A DNA stretch of 64,000 nt from Cyclobacteriaceae bacterium (GTDB lineage Bacteria > Bacteroidota > Bacteroidia > Cytophagales > Cyclobacteriaceae): NCBI GenBank assembly GCA_019638235.1, contig JAHBUE010000001.1, forward strand, positions 248,001 through 312,000, in the 5' to 3' direction. The position numbers were made by a program, and so were the translations under genes. Of the stretch, positions 55,581 through 64,000 are shown piece after piece. Positions within the stretch are counted from its first letter, which is position 1; each line of letters starts with the position of its first letter. Under the pieces are notes generated by a model. It worked only from the letters and a program-made list of their open reading frames with translations, ran no database searches and had not been told where the DNA came from.

Positions 55581-56357
55581 TTATTTAGACCCATTCGCCC
55601 TCTTAATATAGAGTTCAATGGCCCCGGTCATGGAGGGGGCATTGGGCAGCGGAGCCTCAATATCCAGCACCAGCCCGGCATCGCGCACCGCCTTGGCCGT
55701 GGTAGGCCCAAATGCGGCAATCCGGGTATTATTTTGAACAAAATCGGGGAAGTTAACGAACAGGGAGTTTATACCCGAAGGACTAAAGAAGGCCAGTATA
55801 TCGTAATACACCTCCTTCAGGTCGGAAAGGTCGCTGGCTACCGTATTATAAATTATAGCCTCTGTAAAGGTAAACCCGTTGCCTGTTAAAAAATCGGGTA
55901 TATCGCTTTTGCGGATGTCGGAACAGGGGAACAGATATCTCTCGTTTTTGTGCTTTTTTAAAATCTCCAGCAGATCCTGGGTGGTTTTAAGGCCGGTAAA
56001 AATTTTGCGCTTGCGTATAACGATGTACTTCTGCAGGTAGTTAGAGGTTTGCTCCGAGATGCAGAAATACTTCATATCAGCCGGCATCTCTATTTTAAGT
56101 TCAGCGCAAATCTGGAAGAAATGATCTACCGCGTTGCGGCTTGTAAAAATGATTGCCGTATGATTGAGGATGTCAACTTTCTGTTTCCGAAACTCCTTTG
56201 CCGGTACGGGGTCAACCTGAATAAACGGACGAAAATCAATCTTCAGATCATATTTTTCGGCTAACTTCAGGTAAGGAGAGTTTACATCGGTGGGTGCCTC
56301 TTGCGTTACCAGGATGCTCTTTACTTTACGCACCCGGTCGTTCACTTTTTCACTCAT
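55581..56357 (-). CDS. hemD: uroporphyrinogen-III synthase
   Basis: This 258-residue enzyme closes hydroxymethylbilane to uroporphyrinogen III in haem synthesis. The family has low conservation; the recognised parts are KSILVTQEAPT at the start, AIIFTSRNAVDHFF, YLFPCSDIRKSDIPDFL and the FFSPSGINSLFVNFPDF, AAFGPTTAKAVRDAG stretches of the second lobe. ATG 56357 is preferred; GTG 56378 is an alternative. It follows the DUF4271 gene directly, and hemW is the next gene on the other side. Confidence 0.88.
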   Translation of the reverse strand: MSEKVNDRVRKVKSILVTQEAPTDVNSPYLKLAEKYDLKIDFRPFIQVDPVPAKEFRKQKVDILNHTAIIFTSRNAVDHFFQICAELKIEMPADMKYFCISEQTSNYLQKYIVIRKRKIFTGLKTTQDLLEILKKHKNERYLFPCSDIRKSDIPDFLTGNGFTFTEAIIYNTVASDLSDLKEVYYDILAFFSPSGINSLFVNFPDFVQNNTRIAAFGPTTAKAVRDAGLVLDIEAPLPNAPSMTGAIELYIKRANGSK

Positions 56358-56378
56358 ATCAACTTGTACTGGATTCAC

Positions 56379-57479
56379 CTACTCGTAAAGTACTTTAACA
56401 ATGACCAGAAAAGGTATCAGTTCTGTGGCACAAAGGTAGAAAAATAAATGAAACACCGGGAAATTTACGCGCCTGAGCAATTTCAAAAAAATGAGTATAC
56501 TCCAGCCAATCAGAAGCCACGAAAGGGAACCATAAAAAAAGAATGCCCAACTTTCGCTTGCTCCACGCACCAGGTAATGGCCTGCCACAAAAAAGGCAAG
56601 TATAAAACCAACCAGGAGTATGAATCTTATAAAGGTAAGAAAGTGAAAGCCCGCCTGGTCGCGTATGCCAAACAGCACGGCAAAGAAACCTGTAACGAGT
56701 GCCTTACCAACAAGAGCAGCCAACACAAAAAAAGCAGTGTACAACCAGTGCAACAACAACCCGCCAACAGTCTGCTCTTGTAGCCATCGCAACAACTTAA
56801 ACGGTGAACTTGATTCCAATGCTACCGTCATTAGCCCGAAGCTAATGAGCAATGATGCAAACACATACAGCAACACATTGGCGCTGCCGGCTACACGGAA
56901 TTGCCCTTCATCACTTTCGCGTAACGCGAAAAGCTTAGATACTGAAAAATAATAGATAGTTAACTTTGGATTAAGCCGAAGAATCAGGACAAAAAACACA
57001 AGCAACACCATGCCCGCTGCCACAATAAAATTGCGGGCAGCTTGCTTTGCGCGTGGCAACGGCCCGGCTGCTTCGGGTATTTCAATATCAACGTTTGTTA
57101 TAATCCGTGTTGATAATTCTTTTTCTGAAACGGGTTCTTCGCAGTGAACGGCAAACCAACCGGGGCTTTCATCAGCCCCAAAAAGGCTGTCGATTGAAAT
57201 ACTCATTTCCTTTTTTTGGTCGGCCAACAACTTGCCTTGCTGAAAGAGGGCAAATGTTTCAACGCTACTGATCTCCAGCCAATCACCACGGTAAAGACGC
57301 GGGTCAAGTTGCAGGTATATGGTTTGAATGTGTTTGTGTTTCGATGCATCGTACGGCTGATACTGGTTATTTTCAAACACCTGCCACGCGGGTTGAAGGT
57401 CGCGCTTTACGAATTTCTCCTGGGCATGCGCCCCTACAACGAAGCCGGTAAACACAAACAACAGGAGAATGCGCATCAT
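56379..57479 (-). CDS. DUF4271 membrane protein
   Basis: This 366-residue protein has a signal peptide or N-terminal anchor (ending GAHAQ), a soluble N-terminal domain, and then about seven membrane helices from residue 145 (FIVAAGMVLLVFFVLILRL) with LRESDEGQFRVAGSANVLL as a cytoplasmic loop. This is the pattern of the Bacteroidota-specific DUF4271 family, commonly next to hemD. Its function is unknown. Two consecutive ATG codons at 57479 and 57476 could serve as start. Confidence 0.85.
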   Translation of the reverse strand: MMRILLLFVFTGFVVGAHAQEKFVKRDLQPAWQVFENNQYQPYDASKHKHIQTIYLQLDPRLYRGDWLEISSVETFALFQQGKLLADQKKEMSISIDSLFGADESPGWFAVHCEEPVSEKELSTRIITNVDIEIPEAAGPLPRAKQAARNFIVAAGMVLLVFFVLILRLNPKLTIYYFSVSKLFALRESDEGQFRVAGSANVLLYVFASLLISFGLMTVALESSSPFKLLRWLQEQTVGGLLLHWLYTAFFVLAALVGKALVTGFFAVLFGIRDQAGFHFLTFIRFILLVGFILAFFVAGHYLVRGASESWAFFFYGSLSWLLIGWSILIFLKLLRRVNFPVFHLFFYLCATELIPFLVIVKVLYE

Positions 57480-57546
57480 AAGGCGTCAAAAATATCAGAA
57501 TCAGCCCGTATTGCGAAACACATTCGGCAGGCAAGCGCATAAACGT

Positions 57547-57554
57547 TAGCTTTG
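57547..57554 (+). promoter_or_regulatory. promoter -7 box (TAGCTTTG) for hemW
   Basis: Perfect TAnnTTTG match that ends nine bases before the hemW ATG (57564). Transcription would begin within a few bases of the start codon, so the message may be almost leaderless. Confidence 0.4.
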
Positions 57555-57563
57555 TTGCCTGCT

Positions 57564-58697
57564 ATGGCCGGCCTTTACCTTCATATTCCTTTTTGTAAAC
57601 AGGCGTGCTACTATTGCGATTTTCACTTTTCTACCAACCGGGAATTTCGCAAGGAAATGGTTGACTCTATTATTAAGGAGGTTCAGCTTCAGCAAAATTA
57701 CCTGAAGGGAGAGCCTGTCAACACCATCTATTTTGGTGGTGGCACGCCTTCGTTGCTGCCTGCGCAGGAAATAGGCTTGCTGCTCAACTCTATTAAGTCT
57801 GTTTACCCGGTAAACCCGGAGGCAGAAATAACATTGGAAGCAAACCCTGACGACCTGCATAAAGATTATGTAGATGCCATCCGCAACGAGGGGATTAACC
57901 GGTTGAGCATTGGCATACAAAGTTTTCATGATGACCTGCTTCGGTTTATGAATCGTGCGCATGATTGCACAACAGCGCTTCGGGCTGTTGACGATGCCCG
58001 CTATGGTGGTTTTACCAACATAAGCATAGACCTGATTTATAACATTCCCGGTCAGGATGACGCGCGATGGAAACAGGACATAGAACAGGCCTTGAGCCTG
58101 AAGCCCGAACATATCAGTTGTTATTCGCTCACCATTGAACCGCAAACTGTTTTCGGCAAGTGGTCAGTAACCGGTAAACTCACTCCCCCCAGTGATGATG
58201 CAGCCGCACATCACTTAGAAATACTGATGAATATGTTACACCATGCCGGTTATGAACACTACGAGATTTCTAACTTTGCTTTGCCCGGATTTTATTCTAA
58301 ACACAACAGTAGCTATTGGAAACAGGAGAACTACTTAGGTGTGGGGCCGGGCGCACACTCCTATAATCAAAAAACCCGTCAGTATAATGTGCGCAACAAT
58401 CATCGTTACCTGAAAGCGATTGCACAAGGGAGCGTTCCGGCTGAAACAGAAATTCTTTCAGAAGAAAATAAAATAAACGAATACATCCTCACCACGTTGC
58501 GCACACAATGGGGAACCAACTTAGCTGAACTGAAACAAAAACATGGTTATGATTTAATCAATCAAAATCATGTGTATATTCAAGGGCTGATAGCACAGGG
58601 TTTGGCAGTAATAAATAATAGTGTGCTTACGCTTACCCGAAAAGGAAAATTTTTGGCCGATAAAATCGCTTCCGACCTTTTTATTGTAACCGCATGA
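57564..58697 (+). CDS. hemW: radical SAM HemW-type coproporphyrinogen oxidase-like protein
   Basis: This 377-residue radical SAM protein has the cluster motif CKQACYYC (C11, C15, C18), SAM-binding YFGGGTPSLLP, and the HemN C-terminal domain (GKGFL-type tail LTRKGKFLADKIASDLF). HemW acts as a haem chaperone or haem-insertion factor rather than a coproporphyrinogen dehydrogenase; the call between these is by sequence pattern (CxxxCxxC followed by DF rather than the extra C). The ATG 57564 is preferred over the TTG at 57552. It overlaps the next gene as ATGA. Confidence 0.92.
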   Translation: MAGLYLHIPFCKQACYYCDFHFSTNREFRKEMVDSIIKEVQLQQNYLKGEPVNTIYFGGGTPSLLPAQEIGLLLNSIKSVYPVNPEAEITLEANPDDLHKDYVDAIRNEGINRLSIGIQSFHDDLLRFMNRAHDCTTALRAVDDARYGGFTNISIDLIYNIPGQDDARWKQDIEQALSLKPEHISCYSLTIEPQTVFGKWSVTGKLTPPSDDAAAHHLEILMNMLHHAGYEHYEISNFALPGFYSKHNSSYWKQENYLGVGPGAHSYNQKTRQYNVRNNHRYLKAIAQGSVPAETEILSEENKINEYILTTLRTQWGTNLAELKQKHGYDLINQNHVYIQGLIAQGLAVINNSVLTLTRKGKFLADKIASDLFIVTA

Positions 58698-59449
58698 TTG
58701 TTCAACTAACGGCTCATCAAAAAAAATATTCGGCTAACCTGGCCGAACCACTTGACATTTCATTGCCCTTGCGCGAAGGCAACAACAACCCCAACTGCTA
58801 TTGGGCAGAGCCGGTAAAGTTTGAAACCATTGAGTCGGGAGATTTTATCGGCAGTGTAGCGCGTGGAGGTTCCGTTAACTATCAAAAAGTAACCCTGACC
58901 CCGCATGGTAACGGAACGCATACCGAGTGCTCTGGACATATTTCATCGGCTAACGTTACCATTAATCAGGCGCTCAATCATTATCATTTTTTGGCCGAAC
59001 TGATTTCGGTTGAACCTGTAAAAACCTCAACCGGAGATTTTATCATTACCCGCGAAGCCATTTCACAAAAGATGTTGCATGAAGCCGATGCGCTCATCAT
59101 CCGGACGCTGCCCAATCCGTCCGACAAGCACCTACGCCAATATTCAGGAACAAACCCGCCTTATTTAACTGAGGAGGCTGCCGCGTTCATTGCCGCAAGG
59201 GACGTTCAGCACTTAGTGTTAGACTTACCCAGTGTGGATAAAGAAAAAGATGAAGGACGGCTGGCGGCTCATAAAGCCTTCTGGATGTTTCCGGACTCAA
59301 CCCGAACCGGATGCACTATTACCGAGCTTGCTTTTATTGATAATGCCATTCCGGATGGCCTGTACCTGCTCAACCTGCACGTCATAAGCTTAGAAATAGA
59401 TGCCTGTCCATCAAAGCCCGTGTTATACAAGCTGACGGAAGTTTCGTAA
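58694..59449 (+). CDS. cyclase-family (kynurenine formamidase-like) metal hydrolase
   Basis: This 251-residue protein has the cyclase-family signature HGNGTHTECSGHI (residues about 74-86), a variant of HxGTHxDxPxH, and a later VLDLPSVDKEKDEGRLAAHKAFW stretch. Family members hydrolyse N-formyl amides such as N-formylkynurenine, or cyclise polyketides. The substrate here is unknown. The start overlaps the hemW stop (ATGA), so translation is coupled, though a functional link is not apparent. Confidence 0.85.
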   Translation: MIVQLTAHQKKYSANLAEPLDISLPLREGNNNPNCYWAEPVKFETIESGDFIGSVARGGSVNYQKVTLTPHGNGTHTECSGHISSANVTINQALNHYHFLAELISVEPVKTSTGDFIITREAISQKMLHEADALIIRTLPNPSDKHLRQYSGTNPPYLTEEAAAFIAARDVQHLVLDLPSVDKEKDEGRLAAHKAFWMFPDSTRTGCTITELAFIDNAIPDGLYLLNLHVISLEIDACPSKPVLYKLTEVS

Positions 59450-59465
59450 TTTTCTGCCGGTTTAT

Positions 59466-59834
59466 ATGAAGACCTCTGAAGAAAAACGTGTGTATATGTT
59501 GCTCAAGGCTGTGATATTCCATTATCACGGACTTGACGAAGAGGAGAAGCAAGACCTTGACAAAACCGCGCAAGAGTTAGACGCACACGAAGAGTATAAA
59601 TGGGCGCTGGAATTTATTGCGAAAGATTACCTCACTTCGTTTGAGCGTGCCCGCGATTTCCTGAATGACATTATTGCCGACTACTCGAAAGACAAACGGA
59701 TTGAACTGATTAACATGGTGTGGCAAGCCAACAACCTAAAGGGCTACGTTACCGAAATGGAAGCTACCGCCATGCTCAAACTTGCCAAAGACTGGAACGT
59801 ACAGAAGGAGTTGATTGAGTTGGTGTTGAAATAA
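59466..59834 (+). CDS. TerB-like all-helical protein
   Basis: This 122-residue protein is entirely helical and acidic, with the pattern of the TerB-like domain (LLKAVIFHYHGLDEEEKQDLDKTAQELD, LINMVWQANNLKGYVTEMEATAMLKLAKDW). TerB domains bind metals or other proteins at the membrane; a role here is not known. It follows the cyclase gene after 16 bases and ends exactly next to the stop of the convergent response-regulator gene, with no bases in between. Confidence 0.65.
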   Translation: MKTSEEKRVYMLLKAVIFHYHGLDEEEKQDLDKTAQELDAHEEYKWALEFIAKDYLTSFERARDFLNDIIADYSKDKRIELINMVWQANNLKGYVTEMEATAMLKLAKDWNVQKELIELVLK

Positions 59835-60560
59835 CTACAAACTCATCATATCCTTAAACTTGGCGGCCTGCCTGCGGCTTACTTCTACTTTATCTCCGCC
59901 CTTTAGTTTCACCATAAGGCCACCGTTAAACCATGGCTCAATGCCTTCAACCCAACTCAGGTTTATTATATGCTTACGGCTTGCGCGGAAAAATGCGCGT
60001 TCATCCAGTTTTTCATCGAGGGCATTTAGCGATTTGTGAATCATCGGGCGATTGGTGTCGAAATATACTTTTATATAGTTACCATCCGACTCGAACAGAC
60101 GAATGTTTGACAAGCTTACAAACCAGCACCGCTCTCCGTCTTTCACAAACACCTGGTCGTTAAGGCCAAGTTTTTTATCGCCTTCGCCACGCGCAACACT
60201 TGCCTTGTTTCGTTCGCGTTCCATAATTTTAGTAACGGCATCCGAAAGGCGCTCGGCCTGTATGGGCTTTAACAAATAATCGAGTGCGCTTACCTCAAAC
60301 GCTTTCAAAGCAAATTCATCGTAAGCCGTAGTAAACACCACCATCGGAACGGCATCTAACTCTTCCAACAATTGAAACCCTGTTTTTTCCGGCATCTGAA
60401 TATCCAGAAACAGCAAATCCGGGTTAAGTTCGTTCACCATAGCTATAGCCTCATCAGCATTGGCGGCCTCGCCCACCACTTCAATAGAGGGGTGTTCTTC
60501 TAATAATTTCAACAATTCCTTTCGCGCCAGGCGCTCATCATCAACAATCAGGGTTTTCAT
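59835..60560 (-). CDS. LytTR-family response regulator
   Basis: This 241-residue regulator has an N-terminal receiver domain (phospho-acceptor D53 in FLDIQMPEKTG, K106-region KPIQAERL) and a C-terminal LytTR DNA-binding domain (FESDGNYIKVYFDTNRPMIH, FRASRKHIINLSWVEGIEP). It should act with the LytS-like kinase encoded just upstream. Targets are unknown. Confidence 0.93.
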   Translation of the reverse strand: MKTLIVDDERLARKELLKLLEEHPSIEVVGEAANADEAIAMVNELNPDLLFLDIQMPEKTGFQLLEELDAVPMVVFTTAYDEFALKAFEVSALDYLLKPIQAERLSDAVTKIMERERNKASVARGEGDKKLGLNDQVFVKDGERCWFVSLSNIRLFESDGNYIKVYFDTNRPMIHKSLNALDEKLDERAFFRASRKHIINLSWVEGIEPWFNGGLMVKLKGGDKVEVSRRQAAKFKDMMSL

Positions 60561-60607
60561 AGGTGTCTGTTATGTTACGTGGGGTTTTATATTGCTTTGT
60601 TTTACGG

Positions 60608-61657
60608 CTACGTAGTTACTAAGGTTTGCGGAATAACTATCTCTGTAAGCACAAAATTATTATTTTCATTGACCATTCTAAACGCGGCCTGGTCGCCATA
60701 CAGGAGTTTAAGACGCTGAACCGTATTGGGTATGCCAATGCCTTTGCTTTTGCGGATGCCGTTTAAAAGCTGCCCGCTGTTACGAATCTGGATTTTCAAC
60801 CGGTTATTCTCTACCATAGTTTTCAACTGGATAACGCCCCCCGCAGTAAGTTTTGAAATACCATGCTTCACCCCGTTTTCTACCAACGTTTGAATCATTA
60901 AAGGCGGCACACGAAAATTTGCCGATTGCGGATGAATATTGAACTCCGTTTTGAGGCGCTCTTCAAAACGAACGCTTTCAAGGCTAAGGTAATCTTTTAC
61001 CATTTTCAGTTCATCTTCAAATTTAGTAAGCCGCTTTTTTTCAAACGTAAGTGAGTTACGCAAAATGTTGGAAAGCTGGTTAATGGCTTGTTTCGATTTT
61101 TCAGGATTTTCATCCACCAATGCCCGGATACTGTTTAATGCATTAAAGATAAAATGTGGATTAAGTTGCGATTTCAGGTTATTCAGTTCAATAGACGTCA
61201 TGTACGCCTCATACTTCAGCGACTTGTTATATTTCTCGATAAAATGATAGGTGAAATAAAACGTAGCCCACAAAAAGAAGAACAGCATGTATATGGCGCT
61301 GAACCCTACAATCTGGTCAGGCAAAAATGAACTTTCAAACACGGCCGACCTTCCGGTAATTAAACTAAGCGGAACACGAAAAAGATATACGGCCAGCGCC
61401 ATTAATGCCGAGGCCAGCAACACGCGGGGTATCAGTTTCGGAACTTTAAGCCGGAGCCAGTTTCTTCTTTTTACATACAAGCGAAAAAGGTGTGTGGCTA
61501 AAAAAAACAAGGCCGCCTCGCAAATAAAAAATATGGTGCGGTTAACGCTAATAGGTTGCCCGGAAGCCAGTATGCTAACCACAATCTGCACACCCGCGTA
61601 GGCACTCCACACACTTGTTTGCAAAATCCAGTAAAGTCGTTTTTTGTTATCAACCAT
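60608..61657 (-). CDS. LytS/YehU-like sensor histidine kinase
   Basis: This 349-residue kinase has about four membrane helices (1-140) and a His_kinase domain with phospho-acceptor H168 in LKSQLNPHFIFNALNSI, followed by a GHKL ATPase (TLVENGVKHGISKLTAGG, GIGIPNTVQRLKLLYG). It pairs with the LytTR regulator downstream (47 bases away). The membrane part has no extracellular sensor domain. Confidence 0.93.
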   Translation of the reverse strand: MVDNKKRLYWILQTSVWSAYAGVQIVVSILASGQPISVNRTIFFICEAALFFLATHLFRLYVKRRNWLRLKVPKLIPRVLLASALMALAVYLFRVPLSLITGRSAVFESSFLPDQIVGFSAIYMLFFFLWATFYFTYHFIEKYNKSLKYEAYMTSIELNNLKSQLNPHFIFNALNSIRALVDENPEKSKQAINQLSNILRNSLTFEKKRLTKFEDELKMVKDYLSLESVRFEERLKTEFNIHPQSANFRVPPLMIQTLVENGVKHGISKLTAGGVIQLKTMVENNRLKIQIRNSGQLLNGIRKSKGIGIPNTVQRLKLLYGDQAAFRMVNENNNFVLTEIVIPQTLVTT

Positions 61658-61673
61658 AGTGGAAAGGTTGGTT

Positions 61674-61922
61674 TCAGAAAAACCTATATCGTAACAAATA
61701 GAAGAATAAAATCCCGGTAGCGATAATCAATGTCCAGGCTATTATCACCAATATTCTTTTATACGGAAACAACCGAGGCTCATTCACTAACGCATTTACA
61801 ACGAAAGCCATACCGGCACACGCATATAGTGAAAACTCCAGCATATCATTCAGGTAAAGCTGATAGACACCTACTGCCAGAAAAATTGAGCCGAATAAAT
61901 ATTGTCGTGTTTGTGCGTTCAT
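61674..61922 (-). CDS. small two-/three-helix membrane protein
   Basis: This 82-residue protein is largely hydrophobic, with about three helices (YLFGSIFLAVGVYQLYL, LYACAGMAFVVNAL, ILVIIAWTLIIATGILFFYLL). I do not recognise a family. It precedes the LytS-like kinase gene by 16 bases in the same direction and starts 17 bases after a perfect promoter box, so it is likely the first gene of the two-component operon and could be an accessory or sensing partner; that is inference. Confidence 0.6.
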   Translation of the reverse strand: MNAQTRQYLFGSIFLAVGVYQLYLNDMLEFSLYACAGMAFVVNALVNEPRLFPYKRILVIIAWTLIIATGILFFYLLRYRFF

Positions 61923-61939
61923 AAATACTAATAACGTAA

Positions 61940-61947
61940 CAAAATTA
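61940..61947 (-). promoter_or_regulatory. promoter -7 box (TAATTTTG) overlapping the uvrA stop
   Basis: Perfect TAnnTTTG match on the minus strand. It overlaps the last codon of uvrA (stop 61945-61947) and lies 17 bases before the small membrane protein ATG. It would drive the membrane-protein / kinase / regulator operon. Confidence 0.45.
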
Positions 61948-64000
61948 ATTTAATTCTGCTTTCAGAAACTTACCCGTATAGCTTGCAGGATTTTTAGACA
62001 CTGCTTCAGGTGTTCCGACAGCCACAATTCTTCCACCCTGGTTGCCACCTTCAGGCCCAAGGTCAACTACATAATCGGCAGATTTAATTATATCTAAGTT
62101 GTGTTCGATAACCAACACCGTGTTGCCCTTATCTACCAGCTTTTGCAACACATCAAGCAAGTGGGCAATATCCTGAAAGTGCAAACCGGTAGTCGGCTCA
62201 TCTAAAATATAAAATGTTTTACCGGTATCGCGTTTCGAGAGTTCCGTAGCGAGTTTTACGCGCTGGGCTTCACCGCCTGATAATGTTGTGGCGTGCTGAC
62301 CCAACGAAATATAGCCAAGCCCTACATCGTGCAAGGTTTTTATCTTGCGAATAATTTTAGGCTGATTCTCAAAAAACACAACAGCCTCCTCTACCGTCAT
62401 GTCCAACACATCAGAGATAGATTTGCCTTTAAACCGAACCTCTAATGTTTCGCGGTTGTAGCGTTTGCCTTTGCACGTTTCGCAATGCACGTGTACATCG
62501 GGCAAAAATTCCATTTCTATCAGGCGCAAGCCTGCACCTTCGCATGTTTCGCACCTTCCTCCTTTTACGTTAAAGGAAAACCGTCCGGGTTTGTAGCCCC
62601 GAATTTTTGCTTCGGGCAATTGGGCAAACAAATCGCGTATATCGGTAAACACACCGGTGTACGTGGCCGGGTTTGAGCGCGGTGTACGGCCAATTGGCGA
62701 TTGGTCAACTTCTATTACTTTATCAGTATGTTCAAGGCCATCAACTTTTTTATAGAGTAGCGGCTCTTTGCGCGAATTAAAAAAATGCTGATTCAAAATC
62801 GGGTAAAGTGTATCGTGTATCAGGGTTGACTTTCCGCTTCCTGACACTCCTGTAATACACGTAAACGTTCCTAACGGAATGTTCAGGTCAACCGCTTTAA
62901 GGTTGTTGCCGCTTGCGCCCGTTACCGATAAGCTGTTGCCCGTTCCGGTACGCCTTTCTTCACTATACCGAATAGCAAGTTTGCCTTGCAGGTATTGTGC
63001 CGTAGTGCTTCCTGATTTAAGAAAAGCTGACGGTGTGCCCTGCCCAACAACCTGACCGCCATGACGCCCGGCTCCCGGCCCTATGTCAATAATGTAATCC
63101 GATTCGAGCATCATATCTTTATCATGCTCCACTACAATTACCGAATTGCCGAGGTCGCGCAAATCTTTTAATGCTTTTATCAGCTTTACATTATCGCGGG
63201 CATGCAAGCCAATGCTGGGTTCATCTAATATATATAGCACGCCAACTAATTGTGTTCCTATTTGTGTGGCTAACCTGATGCGTTGCGCTTCGCCTCCGCT
63301 TAGTGTTCGCAGTGGCCTGTTCAGGTGCAAATAATCCAGCCCTACATCTAACAAAAAGCCAATGCGCTTGCGTATTTCTTTCAGCACTTCCGTTGCAATG
63401 ATGCGTTGTTTTTCAGATAGTTTTTTTTCAAGTCCGGTAAACCATTTGTTTAATCGCTCAATATCCAGTTCGGCCAACTCGGCAATATTCCTATCGGCAA
63501 TTTTAAAATGCAGCGATTCTTTTTTTAGTCGTGCACCATGGCATTCGGTACAGGTTTTTACTACGGTAAAATCTTCCACCCATCGTTTAATCGCTTCCGA
63601 GCCTTCATCGCGTTGCTTGTGCAAAAAATTTATAATGCCTTCAAAACGTGTGCTCCATTCCGTGCCCGGATATTTTACAGAAGCTACCGCTACGGGCACA
63701 TCATCGCCATACAGCAACACGTGCAATACATCTTTCGGAATATCTTTAATGGCCGTGCTTAGGGTTAGCTTGTACCGTTTCAGTATGGCTTCAACTTTTT
63801 TAAATATCCAGATGTCGCGATACTCGCCCAACGGCAAAATTCCTCCACGACTGATACTTAATTTCTTATCCGGTATTACCGACTCTTCCGTGATTTCTTC
63901 TACCTGACCCAACCCATTGCACACGGGGCATGCGCCATACGGAGAATTAAAAGAGAATGTATTGGGCGCAGGCTCATCGTAGGAAAGACCCGTTAGCGGG
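61945..64000 (-). CDS. uvrA: excinuclease ABC subunit A (3' part; 5' end outside window)
   Basis: About 684 residues are visible, the last two thirds of UvrA; the frame stays open to the window edge, so the gene continues beyond 64000. Seen are the CPVCNGLG zinc motif of the first module, the signature LSGGEAQRIRLATQIG and its DEP box (LYILDEPSIGLHARD), then the second P-loop GVSGSGKSTLIHD, the second zinc motif CETCEGAGLRLIEMEF...CETCKG, and LSGGEAQRVKLATELS with DEPTTGLHF. It recognises DNA damage with UvrB in excision repair. The other repair gene, uvrC, lies 12 kb away. Confidence 0.95.
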   Translation of the reverse strand, partial: PLTGLSYDEPAPNTFSFNSPYGACPVCNGLGQVEEITEESVIPDKKLSISRGGILPLGEYRDIWIFKKVEAILKRYKLTLSTAIKDIPKDVLHVLLYGDDVPVAVASVKYPGTEWSTRFEGIINFLHKQRDEGSEAIKRWVEDFTVVKTCTECHGARLKKESLHFKIADRNIAELAELDIERLNKWFTGLEKKLSEKQRIIATEVLKEIRKRIGFLLDVGLDYLHLNRPLRTLSGGEAQRIRLATQIGTQLVGVLYILDEPSIGLHARDNVKLIKALKDLRDLGNSVIVVEHDKDMMLESDYIIDIGPGAGRHGGQVVGQGTPSAFLKSGSTTAQYLQGKLAIRYSEERRTGTGNSLSVTGASGNNLKAVDLNIPLGTFTCITGVSGSGKSTLIHDTLYPILNQHFFNSRKEPLLYKKVDGLEHTDKVIEVDQSPIGRTPRSNPATYTGVFTDIRDLFAQLPEAKIRGYKPGRFSFNVKGGRCETCEGAGLRLIEMEFLPDVHVHCETCKGKRYNRETLEVRFKGKSISDVLDMTVEEAVVFFENQPKIIRKIKTLHDVGLGYISLGQHATTLSGGEAQRVKLATELSKRDTGKTFYILDEPTTGLHFQDIAHLLDVLQKLVDKGNTVLVIEHNLDIIKSADYVVDLGPEGGNQGGRIVAVGTPEAVSKNPASYTGKFLKAELN

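Noticed and set aside
57546..58145. 199-residue minus-strand frame opposite hemW
   Set aside because: hemW contains the radical SAM motifs in the same bases; the antisense protein shows no recognisable feature.

Overview
The window looks like a core-genome segment of a Bacteroidota bacterium, most likely a gliding or T9SS-bearing member of the Cytophagales. The grounds are gldK-gldL-gldM-gldN, a porP/sprF gene and a sprE/porW-like gene (type IX secretion), a giant exported protein with a type IX C-terminal sorting domain, an atpBEFHAG cluster without atpDC, and at least nine perfect TAnnTTTG promoter elements (the Bacteroidota -7 box) with no Shine-Dalgarno sequences worth noting. Genus and species cannot be read from the sequence. 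No tRNA, rRNA, CRISPR array, phage, insertion sequence or recognisable defence system was seen. With the starts chosen here, no gap exceeds about 280 bases.

Layout. 1-5 kb: a DUF2520 protein, an acyl-CoA hydrolase/CoA-transferase, a cysteine desulfurase, a 3-hydroxyacyl-CoA dehydrogenase and a small Rieske-like lipoprotein whose start codon lies inside a palindromic repeat. 4.9-13 kb (minus strand): a run made of a SpoIIE-type phosphatase, a STAS protein and an anti-sigma-type kinase (a partner-switching module), followed by three envelope foldases of the SurA/PpiC type and a MoxR ATPase. 13.1-22.5 kb: one 3111-residue surface protein, flanked by its own promoter and terminator. 22.6-34 kb: guaB, rlpA, a Crp/Fnr regulator, a flavin amine oxidase, a NadR-like kinase, an outer-membrane barrel, a Tat-exported PLP enzyme, small membrane proteins, and a PAS histidine kinase / GNAT / VTT-protein operon.

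34.2-43 kb: ATP synthase genes atpB-E-F-H-A-G, with a terminator-like hairpin after atpE. An opposite-strand amidohydrolase separates them from an accessory operon of an M23 endopeptidase, a bactofilin, AtpZ and an AtpI-like protein. 43.1-49.8 kb: sprE/porW-like, penicillin-binding protein 1A and uvrC in one plus-strand unit, ending in a bidirectional terminator. 49.8-55.5 kb: gldN, gldM, gldL, gldK and porP/sprF on the minus strand. 55.6-64 kb: hemD, a DUF4271 membrane protein, hemW, a cyclase-family protein, a TerB-like protein, a LytS/LytTR-type two-component pair with a small membrane protein, and the 3' two thirds of uvrA running off the end.

How the genes fit together: most of the window concerns the cell envelope. 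It encodes export of surface proteins (T9SS motor and core), a likely large cargo, outer-membrane-protein foldases, peptidoglycan synthesis and remodelling (PBP1A, M23, RlpA) and a cytoskeletal scaffold. I found no system that I can call undescribed with confidence. The most notable points are the partner-switching/foldase operon, the hydrolase that lacks its family's N-terminal metal ligands, the repeat-borne start codon, and the hairpin downstream of atpE.
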